Shown here piece by piece: positions 24,884 through 33,125 of a DNA stretch of 64,000 nucleotides (position 1 is the first letter of the stretch; each line of letters opens with the position of its first letter). The position numbers and the translations under genes were made by a program. The notes below the pieces were generated by a model. It was not told where the DNA came from, searched no databases, and worked only from the letters and a program-made list of their open reading frames with translations. The stretch covers positions 248,001 to 312,000 of the forward strand of contig NZ_AGBX01000001.1 in the NCBI RefSeq assembly GCF_000225825.1. The letters are read 5' to 3'. This DNA is from Brachybacterium squillarum M-6-3 (GTDB lineage: Bacteria; Actinomycetota; Actinomycetes; Actinomycetales; Dermabacteraceae).

Positions 24884-26569
24884 ATGGTCGGCATCCCGCA
24901 GGTCCGCGCGTTCTCGCGCCTCGCAGCGAGGTCCATTCGCAGGGAGCAGGACCGGCGGCGCCTGCGGCGCGCGGACTCCGCGCTGCTCGCGGCCGCCACC
25001 GCCGACCATCTGATCCCAGTAACCGTGCCCGCGCCCCCGCTGATGCGGACCCGGACTCTGCCCGCGCGGGCGGTGCTGCTCCGCTCCCCCGCAGAGCATC
25101 GACGATCCCTCGCGGAACGCCTCGCCCAGGAGCTATCTGCTGCGGGCATCCCACACACCTCCTATCCGGCTCTTGGCGATCACGGCCGCACCGTCCTCGT
25201 GGTCGCGGCGCAGGACTGGGACGGCATGCTGCGTGCCGTGGCCACCTCGACCCCTTCCCTGCTCCTGGCTGGTTCAGCCTCCCCCCGCGCTGCGAGTCGG
25301 CTGCCCGTGCATCTCGGACCCCCCGCCGACGGCAGCGGCTGGTCCGTCATGCACGTCCTGGACCCGGCCGTGACCACGCAGGACGGACGCGTGCAGGCAC
25401 GATACGGCTTCGACACCGCGGTCACGATCGAGCGCTGGTCCCCGACGGAGGACGAGCCGGCGACGCTCCGTCCGCCGCGTTACCACCCGCGGACCGATCG
25501 CCTCCCGGCGCAGGCGCTCGCAGCGGCTCCTCCCGAGGAGAGCGATCGCGAGACCCTGGAGGCTCTGAGCACCCCCACGCTGTTCGAGGTCACCTTCCCC
25601 ATCGACGTCGTCTACACCTGGGTCGACGGAACGGACCCGGCATGGATCGAGCGCAAGCGCACCGCCATCGAACAGGAGGCCGGGGAGGGCATGACCGAGG
25701 CGGCTGCCGAGGACCTCCGCTTCATCGACCACGACGAACTTCGGTACTCGCTGCGCTCGCTGGAGCAGTACGCCCCCTGGATCCGCCACATCTATCTCGT
25801 CACCGACCGTCAGCGGCCCTCCTGGCTGGTCCCCGACCATCCGCGCCTCACCGTGGTCGACCACCGGGACATCGCTCCCGCCGGCAGCGCCCTGCCGACC
25901 TTCAACTCGCATGCCATCGAGGCGAACCTGCACCGCATCGAGGGGCTCAGCGAGCACTTCCTGTATTTCAACGACGACGTCTTCCTCTCCTCCCCCGTGG
26001 GCCCCGAACTGTTCTTCAGCCCCAACGGCATCGCCCACATGTACCTCTCCAAGGCGCAGGTGGCGCCCGGTGCCCCGCAGGACGGCGAACCCGCCTCGGA
26101 CACGGCGGGGAAGAACGCCCGCGCTCTGGTGGGGGCGGTCTGCGGACGCCGCGTGAGCCGGAAGCTGTTCCACGCCCCCTTCGCCCTCCAGCGGTCCGTG
26201 TCCGCGGAGATCGAGGAGCGGTGGCCGGAGGTGGTCGCCTCCACCCGGGCCGCGGCCTTCCGCCGCACCAGTGACGTCACCGTCTCCGGCGCCCTGCACA
26301 TGAACCTCGCCTACGCGACCGCCCGGGCCGTGACCCGGGGCCTGCGCTACAGCTACGTGAACGTCGGCGCCGGGGACGCGGAGACCCGCCTGGCCGGGCT
26401 GGAACGGGATCGGGACTCCCTGCAGACCTTCTGCCTCAACGAGGCCGACCCGCAGCTCGACCCCGCCACCGTGGACCGGCTGGTGCGCGACTTCCTGCGA
26501 CGCCGCTTCCCCGACCGCTCGACCTTCGAGCTCCCCGAGGTCCATGACGTCGCTGAGGGCACTGCCTGA
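24884..26569 (+). CDS. Stealth family hexose-1-phosphotransferase
   Basis: 561 aa. CR1 IDVVYTWVDGTDPAWIERK (about residue 239), CR2 DHDELRYSLRSLEQYAPWIR and YLVTDRQRPSWL (about 283-316), CR3 NSHAIEANLHRIEGLSEHFL and YFNDDVFLSS (about 340-370), CR4 RRTSDVTVSGALHMNLAYA (about 458). The 230-residue N-terminal part is not closely similar to that of the other two Stealth proteins, so the acceptor or donor probably differs. The ATG at 24884 is preferred to an upstream TTG/ATG because GAGGAG lies 5-10 bases before it. It diverges from the other Stealth operon, and a 235-bp gap follows. Confidence 0.88.
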   Translation: MVGIPQVRAFSRLAARSIRREQDRRRLRRADSALLAAATADHLIPVTVPAPPLMRTRTLPARAVLLRSPAEHRRSLAERLAQELSAAGIPHTSYPALGDHGRTVLVVAAQDWDGMLRAVATSTPSLLLAGSASPRAASRLPVHLGPPADGSGWSVMHVLDPAVTTQDGRVQARYGFDTAVTIERWSPTEDEPATLRPPRYHPRTDRLPAQALAAAPPEESDRETLEALSTPTLFEVTFPIDVVYTWVDGTDPAWIERKRTAIEQEAGEGMTEAAAEDLRFIDHDELRYSLRSLEQYAPWIRHIYLVTDRQRPSWLVPDHPRLTVVDHRDIAPAGSALPTFNSHAIEANLHRIEGLSEHFLYFNDDVFLSSPVGPELFFSPNGIAHMYLSKAQVAPGAPQDGEPASDTAGKNARALVGAVCGRRVSRKLFHAPFALQRSVSAEIEERWPEVVASTRAAAFRRTSDVTVSGALHMNLAYATARAVTRGLRYSYVNVGAGDAETRLAGLERDRDSLQTFCLNEADPQLDPATVDRLVRDFLRRRFPDRSTFELPEVHDVAEGTA

Positions 26570-26675
26570 GCGTCGACCGGAGGCACCGTCCGGGGCCCCG
26601 TCCGAGTCGTCCCGCGCCGCGCCACGCCGGGCGTCGATGCGGTCACCTTCCGTTCATCGGGGGGACCGCCTGCGG

Positions 26676-26681
26676 TAATGT
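26676..26681 (+). promoter_or_regulatory. Possible -10 box TAATGT of the glycopolymer export operon
   Basis: TAATGT lies 129 bases before the GTG at 26805, the first gene of a tightly overlapping operon. No good -35 is visible. The remainder of 26570-26804 shows nothing else. Confidence 0.3.
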
Positions 26682-26804
26682 CACGGTTCGACCAGAAGTC
26701 CGTGACCAGCATCGGCGCTGTTCGCCGACGCACCGAGGGTCCGCCGTGAGGACCGGGGAGCACCCCGCGCCCGCGCCGAGACCGGCACACCCGGAGGAGG
26801 GACC

Positions 26805-28466
26805 GTGGAGACCACCGCCCCGTCCCCTGGTCACCCCGCGCCGCTGCTGCTGCAGGACTCCCCCGACCCGGACGCCCCGCTGTGGGAGCGGGCGATCCCC
26901 GCCTGGGCCTGGCACCGGGTGCTCGGGGACACCGCGGCGCACCTGCACGGCACCGAACCGGATGACCAGCTCTGGGCCGCGCACGACGGCCGCGCCCACC
27001 GCCTCGGCCCGCTCGGCCCGCACGGCCGCGACCTCCCCCTGGGCCCCGACGGCGCCGAGTGGTACTGGGTCGAGGGCACCGGGGCGACCCGGCTCGAAGT
27101 GGACCGGGAGGCGACCCTCCCGCCGGTCACCGTCGTGATGCCGACCTTCCGTCGCGAGCAGGACGCGACCGCCCAGGCCGCCCGCTTCGCCGCCATGGCC
27201 CTGGTGGCGCGGGTGCTCGTGATCGACCAGGGCGGCACCCTGGCCGAGCACGCCGGGTTCTCCGCCCTGCGCGCCGCGCGGCCGGTGGTCGAGCTCATAG
27301 CCCAGCCCAACCTCGGAGGCTCCGGCGGCTACGCCCGAGGCATGGCCGCGACGCTGGAGACCCCGGGCCACGCCGTGTTCCTGGGCGACGACGACGCCGT
27401 GATCAGCGAGGAGGCGCTGCGCCGGATGCTCACCGCGCAGGCCCTCGCGCCGCGGCCCACGGTCGTGGGCACCGGGATGCTCGCGGCCCAGGAGCCGTCC
27501 GTGCTGATCTCCCACGCCGAGACGGTCGGCCGTCGGCGCTTCCACTGGGGGCCGGCCGACGGCATGCACGGCCCCCTGGACCTGTCCGGCACCACCCCCG
27601 CCGACTGGGACGCACTGCTCCCCCGGCACGCGACCACCTACTCCGGCTGGTGGGGCACGCTGCTGCCCCCCGGGACCGTCGCCGCGCTCGGCCTGCCCGC
27701 CCCCTACTTTCTGAAGTGGGACGACGCCGAATACGGCCTCCGCGCCACCGCCGCCGGGCACGAGCACCTGGTGCTGCCCGGCGCGAGCGTCACCCACCCC
27801 ACCTGGGACGCGTACCGCACGCAGATGACGTGGACCGCCCGGGTCATGCACCGCAACCGGCTGACCACCGCCGCCTCGGACGGCGCCGCGCGCGGCGTGG
27901 TCGTCCACTCCCTGCTGCACCAGCTAAAGCACGTGCTGGCAGGCCATCACCTCACGGCGCGGCTGTGGGAGGACGGGATCGACCAGTTCCGCGCCGGGCC
28001 CGCGGGGTGGCTGGGGCACGACCTCCCCCGGGCCCGCTCGGCGGGGCAGGAGATCGTGGAGGCCTGGCAGGGGGAGCAGGCGCCGCTCACCGTCGGCCTC
28101 TCCCCCACCCGTCACCGCCCCCTCCCGCTCGTCCGCGGCGCGTGCCGGGCGGCGACGCGCGCGCTCGGCCTCACTTCCCGTGCCCCGGTGGTCCTCGCCC
28201 TGTCCGCCGCGGACGTCTCCTGGCGCTCGACGCTGGGCGCCGACACCGTCGTGGTCAACAACGCGGACGGGGGGCGCGTGGACGCCTGGGCGGTGCGCGG
28301 CACCGAGGACCGTCGCCTGCTGCGTCGGGTGCTGCGCTCGCATGCCGGGCTGCTGAGATCCTGGGGCGGGCTGCGGCGGCGCTACGCTCGCGCCCTCCCC
28401 GCGAGCACCACCCCCGCGGCCTGGGCGACCCTCCTGCCCCCGAACACCACGGACGGAGATCGCTGA
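26805..28466 (+). CDS. GlfT2-like galactofuranosyltransferase (GT2)
   Basis: 553 aa. A beta-sandwich-like N-terminal 100 residues precedes a GT-A domain: VTVVMPTFRREQDATAQAAR (about 107), NLGGSGGYARGM (about 168), FLGDDDAVISEEALRRML (DDD metal site, about 187-204), YSGWWGTLLP (about 278), FLKWDDAEYGLRA (about 303) and VTHPTWDAYRTQMTWTARV (about 327). The order DDD, WWG, WDDxEYxLR, HPTW is that of GlfT2-type polymerising galactofuranosyltransferases, which use UDP-galactofuranose at the inner face of the membrane. This suggests a galactofuranose-containing surface polymer; UDP-galactopyranose mutase is not in the window. The GTG start has GGAGGGACC before it. The stop overlaps the next ATG (TGATG). 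Confidence 0.8.
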   Translation: METTAPSPGHPAPLLLQDSPDPDAPLWERAIPAWAWHRVLGDTAAHLHGTEPDDQLWAAHDGRAHRLGPLGPHGRDLPLGPDGAEWYWVEGTGATRLEVDREATLPPVTVVMPTFRREQDATAQAARFAAMALVARVLVIDQGGTLAEHAGFSALRAARPVVELIAQPNLGGSGGYARGMAATLETPGHAVFLGDDDAVISEEALRRMLTAQALAPRPTVVGTGMLAAQEPSVLISHAETVGRRRFHWGPADGMHGPLDLSGTTPADWDALLPRHATTYSGWWGTLLPPGTVAALGLPAPYFLKWDDAEYGLRATAAGHEHLVLPGASVTHPTWDAYRTQMTWTARVMHRNRLTTAASDGAARGVVVHSLLHQLKHVLAGHHLTARLWEDGIDQFRAGPAGWLGHDLPRARSAGQEIVEAWQGEQAPLTVGLSPTRHRPLPLVRGACRAATRALGLTSRAPVVLALSAADVSWRSTLGADTVVVNNADGGRVDAWAVRGTEDRRLLRRVLRSHAGLLRSWGGLRRRYARALPASTTPAAWATLLPPNTTDGDR

Positions 28467-29824
28467 TGGCGGCACGAGGAAACGGTCTCCAGCGCCGTCT
28501 GCGCAGCGCAGGCGGGCAGGTGCTGCGGCGGCTGCACCTGCTGCCCGGCGGCCAACCCGACGGGCTCGGCGACGACGACAAGCTGCGCGACGCCGCCCTC
28601 GACGGCGAGGTCATCGTCTACTTCCCCGACACCACCGACAGCCTCTACCAGCTGCGCACCTGGTACGGCCCGTTGCAGGAGCTGCACGGCACCCAGGGCG
28701 TGACCGTGGTGTGCATGGACTCCCGCACCGCAGCCGCGATCCGTGCCGAGACCGAGCTGCCGGTGATCACCGTCGCCCGGGACGCGACGCTGGACGCGCT
28801 GATCCTCCGCAGCGACATCAAGCTCGTCCTCTACGTCAACTACAACCCGCTGAACACGGCGCCCCTGCGCACCCGCTCGGCCGTGCACGTCTCCCTGCTG
28901 CACGGGGACAGCGACAAAGGCGTCTCCGTCTCCAACCAGGTCAAGGCCTACGACTACTCCTTCGTCGCCGGACAGGCCGCGATCGACCGCTACGAGCGGC
29001 GGGTGCTGCTGTTCGACGCCGCCGAGCGCTGCATCCCCGTAGGCCGCCCCACCCTGGACACCGGGGAGCCCCGCCCGGGGCCCGGCCCCCTGGAGGGGCG
29101 GCGCCCCGTGGTGCTCTACGCCCCCACCTGGGAGGGCGGACAGGCGAGCGTCGCGTACAGCTCCCTGCTGACCCACGCCGACACCCTGGTCGCCTCGCTG
29201 CTGCACGAGGGGATCGACGTCATCTACCGGCCGCACCCGTTGACGGGCGTGCGCACCGCCGCCTACGGCGAGGCCGACGAGTCCCTGCGCCGGATGCTCA
29301 CCGAGCGCGGGCAGATCGTCTCGGACCTGCCCGACATCGGCGACGACTTCGCCCGCGCCGACGCCATGGTCTGCGACGTCTCCGCGGTGGCGAGCGACTG
29401 GCTGGCCACCGGCCGGCCCCTGGTGGTCACCCGCGCGCAGCGAGGCCACGGCTTCTACGAGGCGGCCACCGACCTGCTGCGCCTGGTGCCCCGCCTGTCG
29501 ATGGAGGAGGCGGACCAGGCCGGCGGGCTGCTGATGGAGCAGATCACCCACGACCCGTTGCGCGCACAGCGCCGGACGCTCACCGAGTACTATCTCGGCG
29601 ACACCGCCCCGGGCGCGTCCCTGCAGCGATTCCTGCAGGCCTGCCAGGACCTGGCCGCCCGCCGGGACGAGCTGTGGGCCCGGGTGGACGATCACGAGGA
29701 CAGGAGCACAGGCCACGTGAGTGAACGCATCGGCCCGACCCGCGAGGCGGAGGACCGCACCATCGCGATCGCCGCCGCCACCGGCCGCGACCCCTCGGAG
29801 TCCGAGGGGAGCACCCCCCGATGA
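28466..29824 (+). CDS. CDP-glycerol glycerophosphotransferase family protein (TagF/TagB-like)
   Basis: 452 aa, GT-B-like fold. LLHGDSDKGV (about residue 147), SFVAGQAAIDRY, VLYAPTWEGG (about 215), IYRPHPLTG (about 253) and DDFARADAMVCDVSAVASDW (about 292) are the motifs of enzymes that transfer glycerol-P or ribitol-P from CDP-polyols to a teichoic-acid-like chain. His in LLHG and in RPHP are the expected catalytic/phosphate residues. Membrane helices are absent, unlike the related 608-aa protein encoded at 36762-38588. The ATG overlaps the previous stop, and the stop overlaps the permease start (ATGA), so all three are coupled. Confidence 0.85.
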   Translation: MAARGNGLQRRLRSAGGQVLRRLHLLPGGQPDGLGDDDKLRDAALDGEVIVYFPDTTDSLYQLRTWYGPLQELHGTQGVTVVCMDSRTAAAIRAETELPVITVARDATLDALILRSDIKLVLYVNYNPLNTAPLRTRSAVHVSLLHGDSDKGVSVSNQVKAYDYSFVAGQAAIDRYERRVLLFDAAERCIPVGRPTLDTGEPRPGPGPLEGRRPVVLYAPTWEGGQASVAYSSLLTHADTLVASLLHEGIDVIYRPHPLTGVRTAAYGEADESLRRMLTERGQIVSDLPDIGDDFARADAMVCDVSAVASDWLATGRPLVVTRAQRGHGFYEAATDLLRLVPRLSMEEADQAGGLLMEQITHDPLRAQRRTLTEYYLGDTAPGASLQRFLQACQDLAARRDELWARVDDHEDRSTGHVSERIGPTREAEDRTIAIAAATGRDPSESEGSTPR

Positions 29825-30657
29825 GCGGGCCCGTCCGGAACCGGGCCGGGAGCAGCCGCGGCACGCTCCAGGTGGTCCGCGAACTCATCGCGACCCGGTC
29901 GATCCTCTGGGTGCTCGTCAAGCGCGACCTCAAGCTGCGCTACGCCGGCTCGATGCTGGGCTGGGTGTGGACGGTGCTGGAGCCGTTGCTGATGGCCGGC
30001 ATCTACTGGTTCGTCTTCACGCAGATCTTCACGCGTAGCGTCGGCCAGGACCCGTACATCATCTTCCTACTCGCCGGTCTGCTGCCCTGGTTCTGGTTCA
30101 CCAACGGCCTCACCCAGGGCACCGAGGCGCTGCTGTCGCAGCGACGGCTGCTCGCCTCGACCTCCCTGCCGCGGCAGATCTGGGTGCTGCGCTCCGTCGG
30201 CGCCAAGGGCTGCGAGTTCCTGTTCTCGGTGCCGGTGTTCCTGATCTTCCTGATCTTCTACCGGCCCACCTTCGACGGCGAGCTGTGGCTGATCCCCGTC
30301 GGCATCGCGCTCGAGCTGGTCCTGCTCACCGGGCTGGGACTGCTGCTGTCCCCGATCATGGTGCTGGTGCGCGATCTCAAGCCGATCATCCGCCTGGTCA
30401 CCCGGGCGATGTTCTACGCCTCCCCCGTCATCTACAGCTACCACGACATCGTCGCCGCGAACCTGCCGGACGTGCTGGTCACCCTGTACAGCCTGAACCC
30501 GGTCACCGGGATCATGGAGTGCTACCGCGCCGGGTTCTTCGCCGACCAGACCCAGTACGCGGCGATCCTCATCGCCGCCGGTATCGCCGTGGTCACTCTG
30601 GTGGGCGGCTGGTTCAGCTTCATGCGGCTCGAGCCGCGCGTCCTCAAGGAGATCTGA
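29821..30657 (+). CDS. tagG: ABC-2 type polysaccharide/teichoic acid exporter permease (TagG/Wzm-like)
   Basis: 278 aa, six predicted helices. Typical motifs are LVKRDLKLRYAGSMLGWVWT at the N-terminal amphipathic helix, PLLMAGIYWFVF, LLPWFWFTNGLTQG, LLASTSLPRQIW (gate loop), MFYASPVIYS and LNPVTGIMECYR. It forms the membrane channel that moves lipid-linked polymer across the cytoplasmic membrane. It starts within the preceding stop (ATGA) and its TGA overlaps the ATPase ATG (TGATG). No C-terminal sugar-binding domain occurs on the partner ATPase, as in TagGH rather than O9a-type Wzt. Confidence 0.9.
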   Translation: MSGPVRNRAGSSRGTLQVVRELIATRSILWVLVKRDLKLRYAGSMLGWVWTVLEPLLMAGIYWFVFTQIFTRSVGQDPYIIFLLAGLLPWFWFTNGLTQGTEALLSQRRLLASTSLPRQIWVLRSVGAKGCEFLFSVPVFLIFLIFYRPTFDGELWLIPVGIALELVLLTGLGLLLSPIMVLVRDLKPIIRLVTRAMFYASPVIYSYHDIVAANLPDVLVTLYSLNPVTGIMECYRAGFFADQTQYAAILIAAGIAVVTLVGGWFSFMRLEPRVLKEI

Positions 30658-31421
30658 TGAGCGAGACGCCCGCCGCCACGACGTCGACCGCCACCACCGA
30701 TCCCGTGATCACCCTGCGCGACGTGGGCCTGGAGTTCTCCCGCAAGCGCGCCGACTTGGGGCTGCGCGACCTGCTGTTCCGCCGCGACACCGGCCCCCGC
30801 CGGGACGCGTTCTGGGCGCTGCGGGACGTCTCCTTCGAGGTCCGCCCGGGGGAGGCCGTCGGCGTGATCGGCCGCAACGGCCAGGGCAAGTCGACGCTGC
30901 TGAAGCTGGTGGCCGGGGTGCTGCTGCCCGACGAGGGCGACGTGCGGGTGCGCGAGGGCGTGGCGCCGCTGATCGAGATCACCGGCGGCTTCGCCCCGGA
31001 CCTCACCGGCCGCGAGAACGTCTACCTCGCCGCGGGACTCCACGGCATGCCGCGGGACATGGTCGACGAGAAGTACGGCGAGATCGTGGATTTCGCGGAG
31101 ACCAAGGACTTCATGGAGACCCCCTTCCGCCACTACTCCTCCGGCATGAAGGTGCGCCTGGCCTTCGCGGTGATCTCCCAGCTCGAGGAACCCATCCTGC
31201 TGGTCGACGAGGTCCTCGCCGTCGGCGACAAGGCCTTCAAGGAGAAGTGTTACCAGCGCATCGAGTCCCATCTCGCCGAGGGGCGCACAATGTTCCTGGT
31301 CTCCCACAACAACGGCGACCTCAAGCGGTTCTGCGATCGCGGGCTCTACCTCCGCGAGGGCGCGCTGCGCGCCGACGGGGACCTCAAGGAGGTCCTGGAC
31401 CAGTACGGCAAGGAGGGCTAA
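30657..31421 (+). CDS. tagH: ABC transporter ATPase for surface glycopolymer export (TagH/Wzt-like)
   Basis: 254 aa. Walker A VIGRNGQGKSTLL (about residue 80), the family-specific ITGGFAPDLTGRENVYLAAG (about 110-129), signature HYSSGMKVRLAFAV, Walker B PILLVDEVLAVGD and H-loop LVSHNNGDLKRFC. An N-terminal 15-residue Thr-rich tail precedes the fold. It energises TagG. The last 381 bases, from 31041, are duplicated at 34606-34986 with only three amino-acid changes (H/Q, D/N, K/R). It is the last gene of the operon starting at 26805. Confidence 0.9.
   Translation: MSETPAATTSTATTDPVITLRDVGLEFSRKRADLGLRDLLFRRDTGPRRDAFWALRDVSFEVRPGEAVGVIGRNGQGKSTLLKLVAGVLLPDEGDVRVREGVAPLIEITGGFAPDLTGRENVYLAAGLHGMPRDMVDEKYGEIVDFAETKDFMETPFRHYSSGMKVRLAFAVISQLEEPILLVDEVLAVGDKAFKEKCYQRIESHLAEGRTMFLVSHNNGDLKRFCDRGLYLREGALRADGDLKEVLDQYGKEG
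31041..31421. repeat. Duplicated segment, copy A: 3' end of tagH
   Basis: Near-identical to 34606-34986 (copy B), offset 3565 bases. It marks the left edge of a tandem duplication unit that ends in the polymerase segment at 33241-34603. Confidence 0.85.
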
Positions 31422-31566
31422 GAAGGCACCCGCAGGCAGAAACTCGATCCGACCGCCCTTGCTCCGACGGCGGCCAGCGACCCAAACGATATAGCAGAAC
31501 ACACCGCGATCAGACGTGAGCCCTCAAGTCGTGGGGACGATCTGCGGTCGAAAGAACGAGGGGAAC

Positions 31567-33090
31567 ATGAGAGCCATTGTGTTAGCCGTCCACCAGCTGG
31601 GCTCGGGCGGTGTCACCAACGCCGTCCTGGACCAAGCGCAGATGTTCACAGGGGCGGGCTACGAAACCTGGATCGCCACCCTGGACGATTCGCCAGCGAT
31701 GACCGAGCACGCAGAGCAGCTGCGTCGACGTGGACGACTCCCCGCCGGTGTGAAGTTGGCAAACCCTCACCTCGAGGCTCGCGGTACTCCTGCGGACGAA
31801 ACTCCAGCAGGAACCCGTCGATCCGGGCCCGAGGACTCTGAACAACTGCTGGCTGAGACCGGAGACGACCGCCACGGACGGTACCGTCGTTTGTTCACGC
31901 CTGGCGGCGAGTACCGGTCGTTTGAGAGATTGCGAAGCGACGGCAGCATCAAACATGTGAATCACTTCGAGAACCGCGTTCTGGTCCGACGTGACCACAT
32001 CCATAACGATGCGGTACATAAGAGCACGTATTTCACTGTCGATGGTCGCGAAAATCGGGAAGCCTTTTTTGCGCCGAGCGGATTTTGCTACGTCCAACGA
32101 TGGATCGATCCGGCCAGCGGTAAGGGAGCCGGCGTCTACGCTTCGGAGCGAGGCAGCGGTACCGTCACCCGATTCCCCGGCATGCCCGATTGGCACGTGG
32201 CATGGCTCCAAACCTTCGTCGACCGTTTCGAAACGCCTCCGATCGTGATCTCGCAGACGGCGTCCGTCATCCCGAAGATGATTCGGCTGCGCCGAGCAAG
32301 CGCGGTGCGCATCGCCATGATGCACAACAGCCAGGTAGCGACTCCGTTCTCCATCGACAGCCCATTGCGTTCGGACTACAACGGAACGTTCTCCCAGCTT
32401 GAAGAGCTCGACGCCTTCGCCATCCTCAGCGAGGCGCAGCGTGTGGACATGGCCCGTCGCCTCGGCTCCCCGGAGGTCTTCACCGTCGTGCCCAACGCAC
32501 TGCACCAGACGTCGGAGGTGCCGGTCCGAAGAGATCCGAATCTTGTGTCCATCGTGTCCAGACTCGCACCCCAGAAGGCAATACACGAAGCGATTCACGC
32601 GTTTGCGCGCGTGCACCGCAAACTCCCCCACGCGCGGCTTGAGATCTACGGGGACGGAGCGGTCAAGGGCGATCTGCAGGAGACCATCGAGACGCTTGGA
32701 CTGAGCGGCATCGTTCGCCTGATGGGGCGGACGGATTCACCGAGGGAGGTCATGGCGCGAAGCGTCTGCACGCTCTCGACCTCCGAATGGGAAGCGCTGC
32801 CGCTCTCCATCGCTGAGTCCTTGGTAGTGCGGACGCCGGTTGTCGCATACGACTGCCTGTATGGGCCTTCGACGCTCATTCTCGATGGTAGGACGGGCTA
32901 CCTCGTCCCTCGCCATGGTCGAGAGGAACTAGCCCGCGCAGTGATCTCGCTCTTGAAAAACCCCCGCTTGGCCGCGGCGATGGGCGACGCTGGCCGCGAG
33001 GACATCACGTCGCGGCTGAGCTTCCCCGCTGTGTTGGGCGCATGGCGCGCCACCTTCGAGCACGCAGAGCGTCGGGCAGGTCTCTCCTGA
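31567..33090 (+). CDS. TagE-like retaining glucosyltransferase (GT4), lower-GC gene
   Basis: 507 aa. N-terminal GVTNAVLDQAQMFTGAGYET, then a strand-rich insertion (about 100-190: LFTPGGEYRSFERLRSDGS, STYFTVDGRENREAFF, APSGFCYVQRWIDP) characteristic of TagE/GtfA-type enzymes. The donor site is SIVSRLAPQKAIHEAIHAFA, LEIYGDGAVKGDL, STSEWEALPLSIAESLVVRT and DGRTGYLVP. It would decorate the teichoic-acid-like polymer with glucose or another hexose. The ATG follows GAGGGG. Codon use is visibly less GC-rich (many AAA, TTT, TTG, GAT codons) than its neighbours, suggesting import. The counterpart at 35086-36699 is a diverged homologue in the same relative place. Confidence 0.85.
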   Translation: MRAIVLAVHQLGSGGVTNAVLDQAQMFTGAGYETWIATLDDSPAMTEHAEQLRRRGRLPAGVKLANPHLEARGTPADETPAGTRRSGPEDSEQLLAETGDDRHGRYRRLFTPGGEYRSFERLRSDGSIKHVNHFENRVLVRRDHIHNDAVHKSTYFTVDGRENREAFFAPSGFCYVQRWIDPASGKGAGVYASERGSGTVTRFPGMPDWHVAWLQTFVDRFETPPIVISQTASVIPKMIRLRRASAVRIAMMHNSQVATPFSIDSPLRSDYNGTFSQLEELDAFAILSEAQRVDMARRLGSPEVFTVVPNALHQTSEVPVRRDPNLVSIVSRLAPQKAIHEAIHAFARVHRKLPHARLEIYGDGAVKGDLQETIETLGLSGIVRLMGRTDSPREVMARSVCTLSTSEWEALPLSIAESLVVRTPVVAYDCLYGPSTLILDGRTGYLVPRHGREELARAVISLLKNPRLAAAMGDAGREDITSRLSFPAVLGAWRATFEHAERRAGLS

Positions 33091-33109
33091 GAGCAGGTGT
33101 CACAGACCG

Positions 33110-33125
33110 CCCTCAGGCCTGAGGG
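33110..33125. terminator. Palindrome between convergent glycosyltransferase and truncated polymerase
   Basis: CCCTCAGGCCTGAGGG is a perfect 16-bp palindrome spanning the stop codon of the minus-strand gene. It is 20 bases past the plus-strand stop and could end both transcripts. The stem is short. Confidence 0.4.
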
